DNA of 64,000 nt from Cherax quadricarinatus (GCF_038502225.1 NC_091298.1:45306957-45370956), one strand, 5' to 3'; positions 33,617 through 46,455 are shown, counted from the stretch's first letter. Numbers and translations are program-made. The notes: generated by a model not told the origin, from the letters alone.

Positions 33617-36600
33617 TGCCGGAAAAAAAATCCCCCCCCAGTACCAACAATACCACCAGTCCGATAACATTCTTCTTTGCAAATATACAGGGTCTAAAGC
33701 CAGCAACAAACAACAAAATACCTTTCATCCGTGGACTGCTTGCAGAGGCAAAGGCAATGTTCGCGGCTTTCACTGAGACCCACATAAAGGATCACTTGGA
33801 CAACGAAATATGGATCCCAGGTTACAACCTATACAGATGTGACAGAGTGAACAGGCAAAAGGGGGGGGGTTGGCCTGTACATTGCAGAGTCACTTGTTTG
33901 CACAGAACTGCTTAATGCCTCAAATGACGTAGTGGAAGTTTTAGCAGTAAAGGTCGAGAACCAAAACCTAGTCATTGTGGTAGTCTACAAGCCTCCGGAT
34001 GCAACATCCCAGCAATTCCAGGAACAGCTGTTAAAAATTGACCACTGTCTGGAAAATCTTCCAGCTCCTGCACCCAACATCTTGCTCCTGGGGGATTTCA
34101 ACTTAAGGCACCTAAAATGGAGGAATATAGCAAATAATATTGTTGCAGTAATAACACCAGGAGGCAGCACTGATGAAAACTCACACTCACACGAGCTTTT
34201 AAATCTCTGCACAAAATTCAATTTAAACCAGCAAATAATAGAGCCTACTAGACTGGAGAATACACTAGACCTCATCTTCACTAACAATGATGATCTGATA
34301 AGAAATGTCACCATATCAAAAACAATATACTCAGATCACAACATAATTGAGGTTCAGACATGTATGCGTGGAGCCCCAGACCGACAAAATGAGACTAGTC
34401 ACGAGGGAGCATTCACCAAATTCAACTTCAATAACAAAAACATAAAGTGGGACCAAGTAAACCAAGTCCTAACCGATATAAGCTGGGAAGATATACTAAG
34501 CAACACAGACCCAAACTTATGCCTAGAACAGATTAACTTGGTGGCACTCGATGTATGCACAAGGCTTATTCCTCTAAGAAAAAGGAGGAGTAGATGTAAA
34601 ATAGAAAGAGACAGGCGCTCCCTTTACAGGCGACGGAAAAGAATAACAGAGCGGCTAAAAGAGGTCAATATATCTGAAATGCGCAGGGAGACACTGGTCA
34701 GAGAAATAGCAAGCATCGAACTTAAGCTAAAAGAATCCTTTAGGAGTCAGGAATCGCGGGAAGAACTAAAAGCCATAAATGAAATCGAAAGAAACCCAAA
34801 GTATTTCTTCTCCTATGCCAAATCAAAATCGAGAACAACGTCCAGTATTGGGCCCCTACTTAAACAAGATGGGTCCTACACAGATGACAACAAGGAAATG
34901 AGTGAGCTACTCAAGTCCCAATATGACTCAGTTTTTAGCAAGCCGCTAACCAGACTGAGAGTCGAAGATCAAAATGAATTTTTTATGAGAGAGCCACAAA
35001 ATTTGATTAACACAAGCCTATCCGATGTTATCCTGACGCCAAATGACTTCGAACAGGCGATAAATGACATGCCCATGCACTCTGCCCCAGGGCCAGACTC
35101 ATGGAACTCTGTGTTCATCAAGAACTGCAAGAAGCCCCTATCACGAGCCTTTTCCATCCTATGGAGAGGGAGCATGGACACGGGGGTCGTCCCTCAGTTA
35201 CTAAAAACAACAGACATAGCCCCACTCCACAAAGGGGGCAGTAAAGCAACAGCAAAGAACTACAGACCAATAGCACTAACATCCCATATCATAAAAATCT
35301 TTGAAAGGGTCCTAAGAAGCAAGATCACCACCCATCTAGAAACCCATCAGTTACACAACCCAGGGCAACATGGGTTTAGAACAGGTCGCTCCTGTCTGTC
35401 TCAACTACTGGATCACTACGACAAGGTCCTAAATGCACTAGAAGACAAAAAGAATGCAGATGTAATATATACAGACTTTGCAAAAGCCTTCGACAAGTGT
35501 GACCATGGCGTAATAGCGCACAAAATGCGCGCTAAAGGAATAACAGGAAAAGTCGGTCGATGGATCTATAATTTCCTCACTAACAGAACACAGAGAGTAG
35601 TCGTCAACAGAGTAAAGTCCGAGGCAGCTACGGTGAAAAGCTCTGTTCCACAAGGCACAGTACTAGCTCCCATCTTGTTCCTCATCCTCATATCCGACAT
35701 AGACAAGGATGTCAGCCACAGCACCGTGTCTTCCTTTGCAGATGACACCCGAATCTGCATGACAGTGTCTTCCATTGCAGACACTGCAAGGCTCCAGGCG
35801 GACATCAACCAAATCTTTCAGTGGGCTGCAGAAAACAATATGAAGTTCAACGATGAGAAATTCCAATTACTCAGATATGGTAAACATGAAGAAATTAAAT
35901 CTTCATCAGAGTACAAAACAAATTCTGGCCACAAAATAGAGCGAAACACCAACGTCAAAGACCTGGGAGTGATTATGTCGGAGGATCTCACCTTCAAGGA
36001 CCATAACATTGTATCAATCGCATCTGCTAGAAAAATGACAGGATGGATAATGAGAACCTTCAAAACTAGGGAGGCCAAGCCCATGATGACACTCTTCAGG
36101 TCACTTGTTCTATCTAGGCTGGAATATTGCTGCACTCTAACAGCACCTTTCAAGGCAGGTGAAATTGCCGACCTAGAAAATGTACAGAGAACTTTCACGG
36201 CGCGCATAACGGAGATAAAACACCTCAATTACTGGGAGCGCTTGAGGTTTCTAAACCTGTATTCCCTGGAACGCAGGAGGGAGAGATACATGATTATATA
36301 CACCTGGAAAATCCTAGAGGGACTAGTACCGAACTTGCACACGAAAATCACTCACTACGAAAGCAAAAGACTTGGCAGACGATGCACCATCCCCCCAATG
36401 AAAAGCAGGGGTGTCACTAGCACGTTAAGAGACCATACAATAAGTGTCAGGGGCCCGAGACTGTTCAACTGCCTCCCAGCACACATAAGGGGGATTACCA
36501 ACAGACCCCTGGCAGTCTTCAAGCTGGCACTGGACAAGCACCTAAAGTCAGTTCCTGATCAGCCGGGCTGTGGCTCGTACGTTGGTTTGCGTGCAGCCAG

Positions 36601-36673
36601 CAGCAACAGCCTAGTTGATCAGGCGCTGATCCACCGGGAGGCCTGGTCACGGACCGGGCCGCGGGGGCGTTGG
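33565..36673 (+). pseudogene. LINE copy B ORF2, one frameshift and lost stop
   Basis: This is the same endonuclease-RT protein as copy A ORF2. The frame breaks at a G run: nine G at 33861-33869, against eight in copy A (29076-29083 on the other strand). After the shift it is open again from about 33900. RT motifs are canonical here: HKGG, TDFAKAFDKCDHG and SFADDTRICM. The stop that ends copy A (TGA after GPRGR) is TGG at 36671-36673, so the frame runs on through satellite to 37603, adding about 310 meaningless residues. The G-run difference may be a sequencing or assembly slip, in which case only the lost stop would remain. Confidence 0.88.
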
Positions 36674-36712
36674 CCCCCGAAGCTCTCTCCAGGCAAGCTC
36701 TCTCCAGGTAAA

Positions 36713-38850
36713 CTGTGTTGTTTCTGCGCACTGTGTTGCTTCTGCACACACTGTGTTGCTTCTGCACACAGTGTTGCTTCTGCACACAGTGTTGCTTCTG
36801 CACACACTGTGTTGCTTCTGCACACACACACTGTGTTGCTTCTGCACACACACACTGTGTTGCTTCTGCACACACACACTGTGTTGCTTCTGCACACACA
36901 CACTGTGTTGCTTCTGCACACACACTGTGTTGCTTCTGCACACACTGTTGCTTCTGCACACACTGTGTTGCTTCTGCGCACACACACACTGTGTTGCTTC
37001 TGCGCACACACACACTGTGTTGCTTCTGCACACACACACAGTGTTGCTTCTGCACACACACAGTGTGTTGCTTCTGCATACACACACTGTGTTGCTTCTG
37101 CACACACACACAGTGTTGCTTCTGCACACACACAGTGTGTTGCTTCTGCACACACGCACTGTGTTGCTTCTGCACACACACACTGTGTTGCTTCTGCACA
37201 CACACACTGTGTTGCTTCTGCACACACACTGTGTTGCTTCTGCACACACACACTGTGTTGCTTCTGCACACACACACTGTGTTGCTTCTGCACGCAGTGT
37301 TGCTTCACACACACACTGTGTTGCTTCTGCACACACACATTTGTGTTGCTTCTGCACACACACACTGTGTTGCTTCTGCACACACACACTGTGTTGCTTC
37401 TGCACACACACACTGTGTTGCTTCTGCACACACACACTGTGTTGCTTCTGCACACACTGTGTTGCTTCTGCACACACACACTGTGTTGCTTCTGCACACA
37501 CACACTGCGTTGCTTCTGCACACACACACTGCGTTGCTTCTGCACGCAGTGTTGCTTCTGCACACAGTGTGTTGCTTCTGTACACACAGTGTGTTGCTTC
37601 TGAACACACAGTGTGTTGCTTCTGAACACACAGTGTGTTGCTTCTGCACACACTGTGTTGCTTCTGCATACAGTGCGTGTTGCTTCTGCACACAGTGTTG
37701 CTTCTGCACACACACTGCGTTGCTTCTGCACACACACACTGCGTTGCTTCTGCACACACACACACTGCGTTGCTTCTGCACGCAGTGTTGCTTCTGCAGA
37801 CAGTGTGTGTTGCTTCTGCAGACAGAGTGTGTTGCTTCTGCACACAGTGTGTTGCTTCTGCACACAGTGTGTGTTGCTTCTGCACACAGAGTGTGTTGCT
37901 TCTGCACACAGAGTGTGTTGCTTCTGCACACAGAGTGTGTTGCTTCTGCACACAGTGTGTTGCTTCTGCACACAGTGTGTGTTGCTTCTGCACACAGAGT
38001 GTGTTGCTTCTGCACACAGAGTGTGTTGCTTCTGCACGCAGAGTGTGTTGCTTCTGCACGCAGAGTGTGTAGCTTCTGCACGCAGAGTGTGTTGCTTCTG
38101 CACGCAGAGTGTGTTGCTTCTGCACGCAGAGTGTGTTGCTTCTGCACGCAGAGTGTGTTGCTTCTGCACGCAGAGTGTGTTGCTTCTGCACGCAGAGTGT
38201 GTTGCTTCTGCACGCAGAGTGTGTTGCTTCTGCACGCAGAGTGTGTTGCTTCTGCACGCAGAGTGTGTTGCTTCTGCACGCAGAGTGTGTTGCTTCTGCA
38301 CGCAGAGTGTGTTGCTTCTGCACGCAGAGTGTGTTGCTTCTGCACGCAGAGTGTGTTGCTTCTGCACGCAGAGTGTGTTGCTTCTGCACGCAGAGTGTGT
38401 TGCTTCTGCACGCAGAGTGTGTTGCTTCTGCACGCAGAGTGTGTTGCTTCTGCACGCAGAGTGTGTTGCTTCTGCACGCAGAGTGTGTTGCTTCTGCACG
38501 CAGAGTGTGTTGCTTCTGCACACAGTGTGTGTTGCTTCTGCACACAGTGTGTGTTGCTTCTGCACACAGTGTGTGTTGCTTCTGCACACAGTGTGTGTTG
38601 CTTCTGCACACAGTGTGTGTTGCTTCTGCACACAGTGTGTGTTGCTTCTGCACACTGTTGCTTCTGCACACTGTGTTGCTTCTGCACACTGTGTTGCTTC
38701 TGCACACTGTGTTGCTTCTGCACACTGTGTTGCTTCTGCACACTGTGTTGCTTCTGCACACTGTGTTGCTTCTGCACACTGTGTTGCTTCTGCACACTGT
38801 GTTGCTTCTGCTCACTGTGTTGCTTCTGCACACGGTATGTTGCTTCTACC
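36713..38850. repeat. satellite block 4, with a homogenised 22-bp sub-array
   Basis: From 36713 to 37790 the units are mixed GTTGCTTCTG(CA)n as before. From about 38030 to 38515 there is a very uniform 22-bp sub-array whose unit contains CACGCAGAGTGTGTTGCTTC, repeated about 22 times, with one base change at 38071 (tagctt). It then shifts to CACACAGTGTGTG units, and to plain 18-bp units at 38650-38820. The array ends in a pure CA run at 38852-38878. Confidence 0.95.
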
Positions 38851-39420
38851 TACACACACACACACACACACACACACACTGTACTGTAAGGTGTTTGACA
38901 TAGTTCCACACTGCCAACCCCCCCCCCCCCCCGATCCCTCTTTACTGTACTGTCTCTCTCTGTCTCTCTCTCTCTCTGTCTGTCTGTCTCTCTCTGTCTC
39001 TCTCTCTGTCTCTCTCTGTCTGTCTCTGTCTCTGTCTATCTGTCTCTGTCTCTCTTCCCCCACCTCCCTCCCTCCCTCTATCTACCTACCAATTTTTCTC
39101 CATCTCTTCCTCTCCACCATCAATTTCACCCCCCCTTGCCAATATGTCCCCCCACCCACCTCCAAGCGCACTAATCCCTCTTCCTCTGTCACTGTCCCCT
39201 TCCCACTCTATATCCTTCTCCCCCTCTCCATACCTCCCTCCCCTTTCCCTCATAACAAACACACACATTACTTTTACTATAATTTTCTTATCACTACTGA
39301 TATTTAGTGGCTTAAGACACACAGTGTTGCTTCCACAAGATTTCTCTTACGAACACGCTTCCTTCTCCTACGTTATTGCTTCTACATTCTCCTCTGCTGC
39401 ATTTTCTTCTCGTGGTCCTA
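38851..39420. repeat. simple-sequence tract: CA, poly-C, TCTG/TC and C+T-rich
   Basis: A (CA)n run, a C run near 38919-38932, then TCTC/TCTG microsatellite at 38950-39055, then pyrimidine-rich DNA to about 39250. One last degenerate satellite unit (CACACAGTGTTGCTTCCAC) is at 39318-39336. No gene is seen. Confidence 0.85.
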
Positions 39421-40099
39421 CTTAACCTTCTCCAGCCATTAAAAAAAAATCGCAGTTAGGAAACAGCCCACTGGGAAGAGATACTTCATCTCTACAGAAC
39501 ATGACCTTAAAACATTCCTAAGTGAGGCTGGACTAACAGAATCAGAGTAAAGTGCAGATAATACCCATAGTCCACCGTTAGTGTTATATTGTCATAAATT
39601 TGTGCCCCCCTAAAATTCAAATACCCCCAACTACTTTTCATTGTCATTGTTGTATTCAACGACCATTCTACCTCATAGTCTTAATTTGTTTAATATCTAC
39701 AGAATCTATCTCCTGTTTTTTACAACTTACCGCATCACTGTTCCATCTTATTTTATTATAAACTATCCATAACTTGTCCTCAATAATTCTACCTCACTTT
39801 AAGAAATACTCAATTGCCCAATTTTATTCTAAATCCCTATTATTGCCCAATTTTGCTTTAAACTATATTGATCAAACTTATTGTAAACTTCTTTTATTGA
39901 CCATTTTATTCTATACTTTTTTAAACTAGTATTTTCAACTACAACATTTATATTATCCTGTCTACCATCTTACTAGCATATTATAACCAAGTCATTGCCA
40001 TTTTTATTTTTATCATTTTTTTTTATTATTATTATTCTTTTGCTACCTTAACTTGTGTATTTTATCCTGTCAATTTAAATCTAGTTATACTCTAATTCT

Positions 40100-40440
40100 T
40101 GTAAACAACTTATATAAGACCTTAGTGCAATTACAATTGAGAGTCTTGTGCCTTTTTTATATTACTACATTAAACACAGTTGTACTATAGTCAATACCAA
40201 ATTCACTATATTAGACCATAGTGCAATTACTAGTGAGAGACTGGTGCTATTTTTAATTTGTATTTTTATATTAGATTAAATCTAGTTGTACTATAGCTCA
40301 TTCTAGCTCAAAACATAGACTCCACAAAAGTCATTATATTAGACCTTAGTGCAATTACAAGTGAGAGTTTTGTTCTATTTTAAATTTGTATTTTTATATT
40401 ACTAGTTTATACCTAGTTGTACTTTAGTTCATTCCAGCAC
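40100..40440 (+). repeat. three direct repeats in LINE 5' region
   Basis: Three ~110-120-bp copies each contain TAGTGCAATTAC, a GAGAG(T/A)CT segment and GTTGTACT(A/T)TAG. They begin near 40117, 40211 and 40341. Such repeats upstream of ORF2 may be promoter monomers; this is an inference. Confidence 0.75.
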
Positions 40441-40605
40441 AACACATAGACAACATCAACTTCATTATGTGTAGTAGTGACTATACTCTATATGACCAAA
40501 ATACTCTAGCTATATACTTGTCCAAACTTCCCACCACTACAGATATCAGTACTAGAACTCAACACACAACTCAGGATATAAATAACCATAATTTAAACCT
40601 AGAAG

Positions 40606-43548
40606 ATGATTGATCACGTTGACCCTGATCTAAACCTCCATAATCTGACACCCAATCAAAACCTATTGGAAAGTAACTGCCTTTATTACACAGCATCACA
40701 AGCCAGCACTATCCTAAACAATGCTAAAAGTCTATCAGTACTTAACTAAAACATCAGGTCCTTAAGCAAACACTATGATGACCTCCTGGCACTCCTTGAA
40801 TCACTAAAGACACCCTTCTCCTGCATTATTCTTACTGAGACCTGGCTTAAGCAGGACACAATAGATATCTACCCTCTACCAGGATACACAGCAATTCACA
40901 ACTGCAGACCAAACCAAGTTGGGGGTGGTATTGCAATCTATTACTCTAACCAATTATCTTGTATTAGCACCACTTGCTTTAGTGATGAATATGGGGAATA
41001 CATTTTTGCTAATTTTACTGTAAAAAACCTTATAACACCTATAACAATCGGTGCCATTTACCGGATACCTCACACAAACATCCCAAATTTCAGTGAGAAA
41101 TTAAAGTCACTAATAACAAACAGACAAATGAATAAGCACCACCTTCTCTTAGCTGGAGACTTCAACATCAACCTTGGCTTACTAGATGATTTCATCAACA
41201 ATATGAACAACACACTTCTCATACCAACAATAACTAAACCAACCAGGCTCACTGAGACAAGTGCAACCATAATAGACCACATATGGACCAATATACTAGC
41301 CCCCCTTAAATCAGGGATAATCACAGATAGCACTACAGACCACTACCCTACCTTCCTCCTGACAAACATTAGTAAACCACCACTTGAATTCAACAAAGTC
41401 TCATTTAGACTCCATGACGAGGCCTCAATAAGGAAGTTCACAGCTGACCTAGAGATTGTTGACTGGCCTACAGAATTCTCCAAGGCCAATGGTATTGATG
41501 ACTGGACAGACATTTTTCTTAACAAATTACTTAGACTATACAACAAACATTGTCCTATAAAAACGAAACAGATCACAAACAAACGGCTTGGTTGCCCATG
41601 GCTAACCAGTACCATTCTGAAATCCATTGACAAGAAACACCAGTATGAAAAGCAATATAGACAGGGCTTAATACACAAAGATATTCTTAAACACTATTCA
41701 TCAGTTCTCACCAAAGTAATAAAGAAAGCCAAACAACTATACTACTCCAGTAGATTCACAGACACTAGAGGAGATATAAAAAAAGACCTGGAAAACACTC
41801 TCTCAGATTCTAGGGACCCACAAACTGAAAAAAACAAGAATATTGTCCTAACTAAACCTAATGAAACACCACTACATCCCACTGACACAGCTAACAAGAT
41901 AAACGACTTCTTCTCAACCATAGGATCTAATCTCGCCAATAAAATCCCACATAACAATACCCATGCTGGGGACTACCTAGATGGGAATTTCCCAAATTCC
42001 TTCTATCTTGCACCAACTGAGCCCTCGGAAGTCACCGAGATTATAAAGTCACTTAAAAACAACTCAGGGAATCTGTCTAATGTCCCACCATTACTGTACA
42101 AGCGAGCGGCCCATATCCTTTTGCATGCTATTTCATTACTTTTTAAAAAGTCACTAGAAACTAGCACCTTCCCGAAACTACTCAAGATGGCAAGGGTTAC
42201 ACCAATACATAAAGGTGGTGACCCTACAGACTTAAACAACTATAGGCCAATATCAAACTTACCATTGCTATCCAAAATCTTTGAGAAACTCGTGCACAGG
42301 AGACTATATTCATTTATAACAACACAAAACATACTCAACCCCTGCCAATTTGGATTCAGGAAAAATAAAAGCACTAATGATGCAATCATAAAAATGCTAG
42401 ATCTGCTTTACACAGCATTGGAAAATAAGGAGTATCCACTAGGAATTTTTATTGACCTAAGAAAAGCTTTTGACACAGTAGACCACGACATCCTACTCCA
42501 CAAACTTGACCATTACGGTATAAGAGGCCATGCGCTTGCTTATTTCAAATCTTACCTTACTAATAGGTATCAGTATGTCACCATTAAAGACACAGCATCA
42601 ACAACACGGCCACTTGATACTGGAGTTCCGCAGGGAAGTGTCCTTGGTCCCCTGCTCTTCCTCATATACATCAATGATCTTCCAAACGTATCCCAACACC
42701 TGAACCCCATTCTCTTTGCTGACGACACGACTTATGTCATCTCTCACCCTAATCTTGCCACCCTCAACACCATTGTTAACGAGGAGCTGATCAAAATATC
42801 GACTTGGATGACAGCCAATAAACTTACGCTTAACACTGACAAAACCTACTATATTATGTTTGGTAGCAGAGCAGGAGATGCACAAATTAACATTAAGATC
42901 GACAACACTCTAATTACCAGACATAATGAGGGCAAATTCCTAGGCCTATACCTTGACAACAACCTGAATTTCAGCACCCATATCCAACACATAACCAAAA
43001 AAGTATCCAAAACGGTTGGGATCCTCTCCAAGATACGATACTACGTGCCGCAAAATGCCCTTCTCACACTATACCACTCACTTATTTATCCATACCTCAC
43101 CTATGCTATTTGTGCTTGGGGATCAACTGCAGCAACACACCTAAAGCCAATAATAACCCAACAAAAAGCTGCAGTAAGAATAATCACTAAATCCCATCCC
43201 TGGCAACACCCCCCCCCCACTCTTCATAGATCTAAACTTACTCCCTGTTCAGTACATCCACACTTACTACTGTGCAATCTACATCTACAGGACCTTAAAC
43301 TCCAATATCAACCTTGACCTAAAACGCTTTCTTGATAGTTGTGACAGAACCCACAGGCATAACACCAGACACAAACATCTCTACGACATTCCCCGTGTCC
43401 GACTAAACCTTTACAAAAATTCAATGTATGTCAAAGGCCCTAAAATCTGGAACACCCTACCTGAGAACTCTAGAACTGCAGACACATTCATCACCTTCAA
43501 AACTACCATTAGAAAACATCTTATCTCCCTGATACACCCCATCAACTA
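40606..43548 (+). pseudogene. L2/CR1-group LINE ORF2 with one stop and one frameshift
   Basis: The frame from the ATG at 40606 is broken by TAA at 40747-40749, within LN*NIRSLSKHYDD, where one base would restore the usual aromatic residue of the endonuclease start. It is then open to 43209. The endonuclease has IILTETWLK, GGGIAIYY, LLLAGDFNINL and STTDHYPTF. The RT has NNYRPISNLPLLSKIFEKLV, QFGFRKNKSTNDAI, IDLRKAFDTVDH, GVPQGSVLGPLLFLIY and the catalytic FADDTTYVI. A run of ten C at 43209-43218 shifts the frame, and the true C-terminus (LNLLPVQYIHTYY ... GPKIWNTLPENSR) continues to TAA at 43546. Both lesions are small, so the copy is young or the C run is a sequencing error. Confidence 0.88.
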
Positions 43549-43936
43549 ACTACACGAATACCACCTGGTGGTTCACACTTACACTCACTCACCCATTTGA
43601 CCATAAACAGAAATATTAATCTCAATCTTAAAATAATGAATCCTATGATACTCCAATACTGAAACTATGTACTGTGCAAAAACAAAAGCATTCACATTGC
43701 TAAACTCACAAACTAGTATTTAGTCACTTAGCCATAATACCAACTTACCTCATAATTTGTAATATCTTAAAAAAAAGAATTAAACTAAGTCTGCCCGAAA
43801 TGCCTAGCCATGCTAGGCGTTCTAGTGGTACACTCTGTAATCATTATTTAACTACATGTAAACCACACAACAACCTAATTCTGTAAATTCAACTTTGTAA
43901 TCTTTATAGAGAATAAACTTTGAAATTGAATTTGAA

Positions 43937-44190
43937 CTCTCCTCTGCACTTCATCTTCCTCCTCTCCTATCGTATCCTTTCATCCCTCACCTTCTCTTCT
44001 TCCTTCTTATCTACTATTTTGCTACAAGTAGTAAAGTTATGGTCAGGTTATGGGTAACTGTCTTACCATCGTCACCATCTTATATTCCTGTAAAATTAAA
44101 TCTTAAAAATATTCCACTAAATTGTGATCTGTTGTGATGATCATCAGGGATTTATTATCAAGAATCACTTGCCTATTTCTTCAGTTGGTC
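43937..44190. other. no gene seen
   Basis: Short unique-looking sequence between the LINE 3' end and the 22-bp satellite. A CT-rich start is followed by A/T-rich DNA. No motif is supported. Confidence 0.5.
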
Positions 44191-46455
44191 CTCCTGGGTG
44201 TAGTGTTGGTGGCACCTGGGTGTAGCGTTGGTGGCACCTGGGTGTAGCGTTGGTGGCACCTGGGTGTAGCGTTGGTGGCACCTGGGTGTAGCGTTAGTGG
44301 CACCTGGGTGTAGTGTTGGTGGCACCTGGGTGTAGCGTTGGTGGCACCTGGGTGTAGCGTTAGTGGCACCTGGGTGTAGCGTTGGTGGCACCTGGGTGTA
44401 GTGTTGGTGGCACCTGGGTGTAGCGTTGGTGGCACCTGGGTGTAGTGTTGGTGGCACCTGGGTGTAGCGTTGGTGGCACCTGGGTGTAGCGTTGGTGGCA
44501 CCTGGGTGTAGTGTTGGTGGCACCTGGGTGTAGCGTTGGTGGCACCTGGGTGTAGTGTTGGTGGCACCTGGGTGTAGCGTTGGTGGCACCTAGGTGTAGT
44601 GTTGGTGGCACCTGGGTGTAGCGTTGGTGGCACCTGGGTGTAGCGTTGGTGGCACCTGGGTGTAGCGTTGGTGGCACCTGGGTGTAGTGTTGGTGGCACC
44701 TGGGTGTAGCGTTGGTGGCACCTGGGTGTAGCGTTGGTGGCACCTGGGTGTAGCGTTGGTGGCACCTGGGTGTAGCGTTGGTGGCACCTGGGTGTAGCGT
44801 TGGTGGCACCTGGGTGTAGCGTTGGTGGCACCTGGGTGTAGCGTTAGTGGCACCTGGGTGTAGTGTTGGTGGCACCTGGGTGTAGCGTTGGTGGCACCTG
44901 GGTGTAGCGTTGGTGACAAGTGGGTGTAGCGTTGGTGGCACCTGGGTGTAGCGTTGGTGGCACCTGGGTGTAGCGTTGGTGGCACCTGGGTGTAGCGTTG
45001 GTGGCACCTGGGTGTAGCGTTGGTGGCACCTGCGTGTTGCGTTGGTGGCACCTGGGTGTAGCGTTGGTGGCACCTGGGTGTAGCGTTGGTGGCACCTGGG
45101 TGTAGCGTTGGTGGCACCTGGGTGTAGTGTTGGCACCTGGGTGTAGCGTTGGTGGCACCTGGGTGTAGCGTTGGTGGCACCTGGGTGTAGCGTTGTTTGC
45201 ACCTGGGTGTAGTTGTCGTAGTACCTGGGTGTAGTTGTCGTAGTTCCTGGGTGTAGTTGTCGAAGTACGTGGATGTAGTTGACGTACTTTGTTTCGTTGT
45301 CGTAGTACTTGGGTGTAATTGTCGTAGTACCTGGGTATAGTTATCGTAGCACCTGGGTGTAGTTGTCATAGTTCCTGGGTGTAGTGGTGGTGGTATTACC
45401 TGGGTGTAGTTGTCGTAGTTCCTGGGTGTAGTGGTGGTAGTACCTGGGTGTACTTTCGTAGTACTTGGACATAGTTGTCGTAGTACCTTTGTGTAGTTGT
45501 CGTAGTACCTGGGTGTAGTTGTCGTAGTACCTGGGTGTATTTGACGTAGTTCCTGTGTGTAGTCGTAGTACCTGGGTGTAGTTTTCGTAGTACCTGGGTG
45601 TAGTTGTCGTAGTACCTGGGTGTAGTTGTCGTAGTACCTGGGTGTAGTTGTCGTAGTTCCTGGGTGTAGTTGTCGTAGTACCTGGGTGTAGTTGTCGTAG
45701 TACCTGGGTGTAGTTGTCGTAGTTCCTGGGTGTAGTTGTCATAGTTCCTGGGTGTAGTTGTCATAGTTCCTGGGTGTAGTTGTCATAGTTCCTGGGTGTA
45801 GTTGTCATAGTTCCTGGGTGTAGTTGTCATAGTTCCTGGGTGTAGTTGTCATAGTTCCTGGGTGTAGTTGTCATAGTTCCTGGGTGTAGTTGTCATAGTT
45901 CCTGTGTGTAGTTGTCATAGTTCCTGTGTGTAGTTGTCATAGTTCCTGGGTGTAGTTGTCATAGTTCCTGTGTGTAGTTGTCATAGTTCCTGGGTGTAGT
46001 TGTCATAGTTCCTGGGTGTAGTTGTCATAGTTCCTGGGTGTAGTTGTCATAGTTCCTGGGTGTAGTTGTCATAGTACCTGGGTGTAGTTGTCATAGTTCC
46101 TAGGTGTATTTGACGTTGTTCCTGGGTGTAGTTGTCGTAGTACCTGGGTGTAGTTGTCATAGTTCCTGGGTGTATTTGACGTAGTTCCTGGGTGTAGTTG
46201 TCGTAGTACCTGGGTGTAGTTGTCATAGTTCCTGTGTGTAGTCGTAGTTCCTGTGTGTAGTCGTAGTTCCTGGGTGTAGTTGTCGTAGTTCCTGGGTGTA
46301 GTTGTCATAGTTCCTGTGTGTAGTCGTAGTACCTGGGTGTAGTTGTCATAGTTCCTGTGTGTAGTCGTAGTTCCTGGGTGTAGTCATAGTTCCTGGGTGT
46401 AGTCGTAGTTCCTGTGTGTAGTCGTAGTACCTGGGTGTAGTCGTAGAACCTTGGT
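44191..46455. repeat. 22-bp satellite with an abrupt unit switch
   Basis: Two related 22-bp units share the core CCTGGGTGTAG. From 44191 to about 45200 the rest reads CGTTGGTGGCA. From about 45205 to 46455 it reads TTGTC(A/G)TAGT(T/A). The first zone holds about 45 units with few differences. The second contains shorter 14-16-bp units (GTGTGTAGTCGTAGTTC) near its end. Minus-strand frames rich in HPGATN or YDNYTQ are artefacts of the repeat. Confidence 0.97.

Larger units (their letters stand above)
31294..36712 (+). mobile_element. CR1/jockey-like LINE copy B, full length
   Basis: A 5.4-kb copy with a 5' UTR of about 1.1 kb (31294-32428), ORF1, an overlapping ORF2 and a short 3' end with duplicated CTCTCCAGG tail units before satellite resumes at 36713. 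It is the plus-strand partner of copy A. Its ORF2 has one frameshift and a lost stop. Exact ends are ambiguous by a few bases, since the flanks are satellite on both sides. Confidence 0.9.
39600..43936 (+). mobile_element. L2/CR1-group LINE, nearly intact
   Basis: An A/T-rich 5' region (about 39600-40605) with three ~110-bp direct repeats precedes a long ORF2 (40606-43548). A 3' UTR with AATAAA at 43912 ends in GAAATTGAATTTGAA-type short repeats at 43936. The 3' UTR holds CTGCCCGAAATGCCTAGC, whose CCCGAAATGC core also occurs in the SINE at 55783-56078. No ORF1 is visible. The 5' limit is estimated. Confidence 0.85.

Noticed and set aside
38812..39307. Arg/Glu-rich minus frame and Ser/Leu-rich plus frame
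   Set aside because: Both are translations of TCTC/TCTG microsatellite and pyrimidine-rich DNA.
44173..45369. Minus-strand His-Pro-Gly-Ala-Thr-Asn repeat proteins
   Set aside because: They are translations of the 22-bp satellite; phases cycle through three frames and match nothing known.
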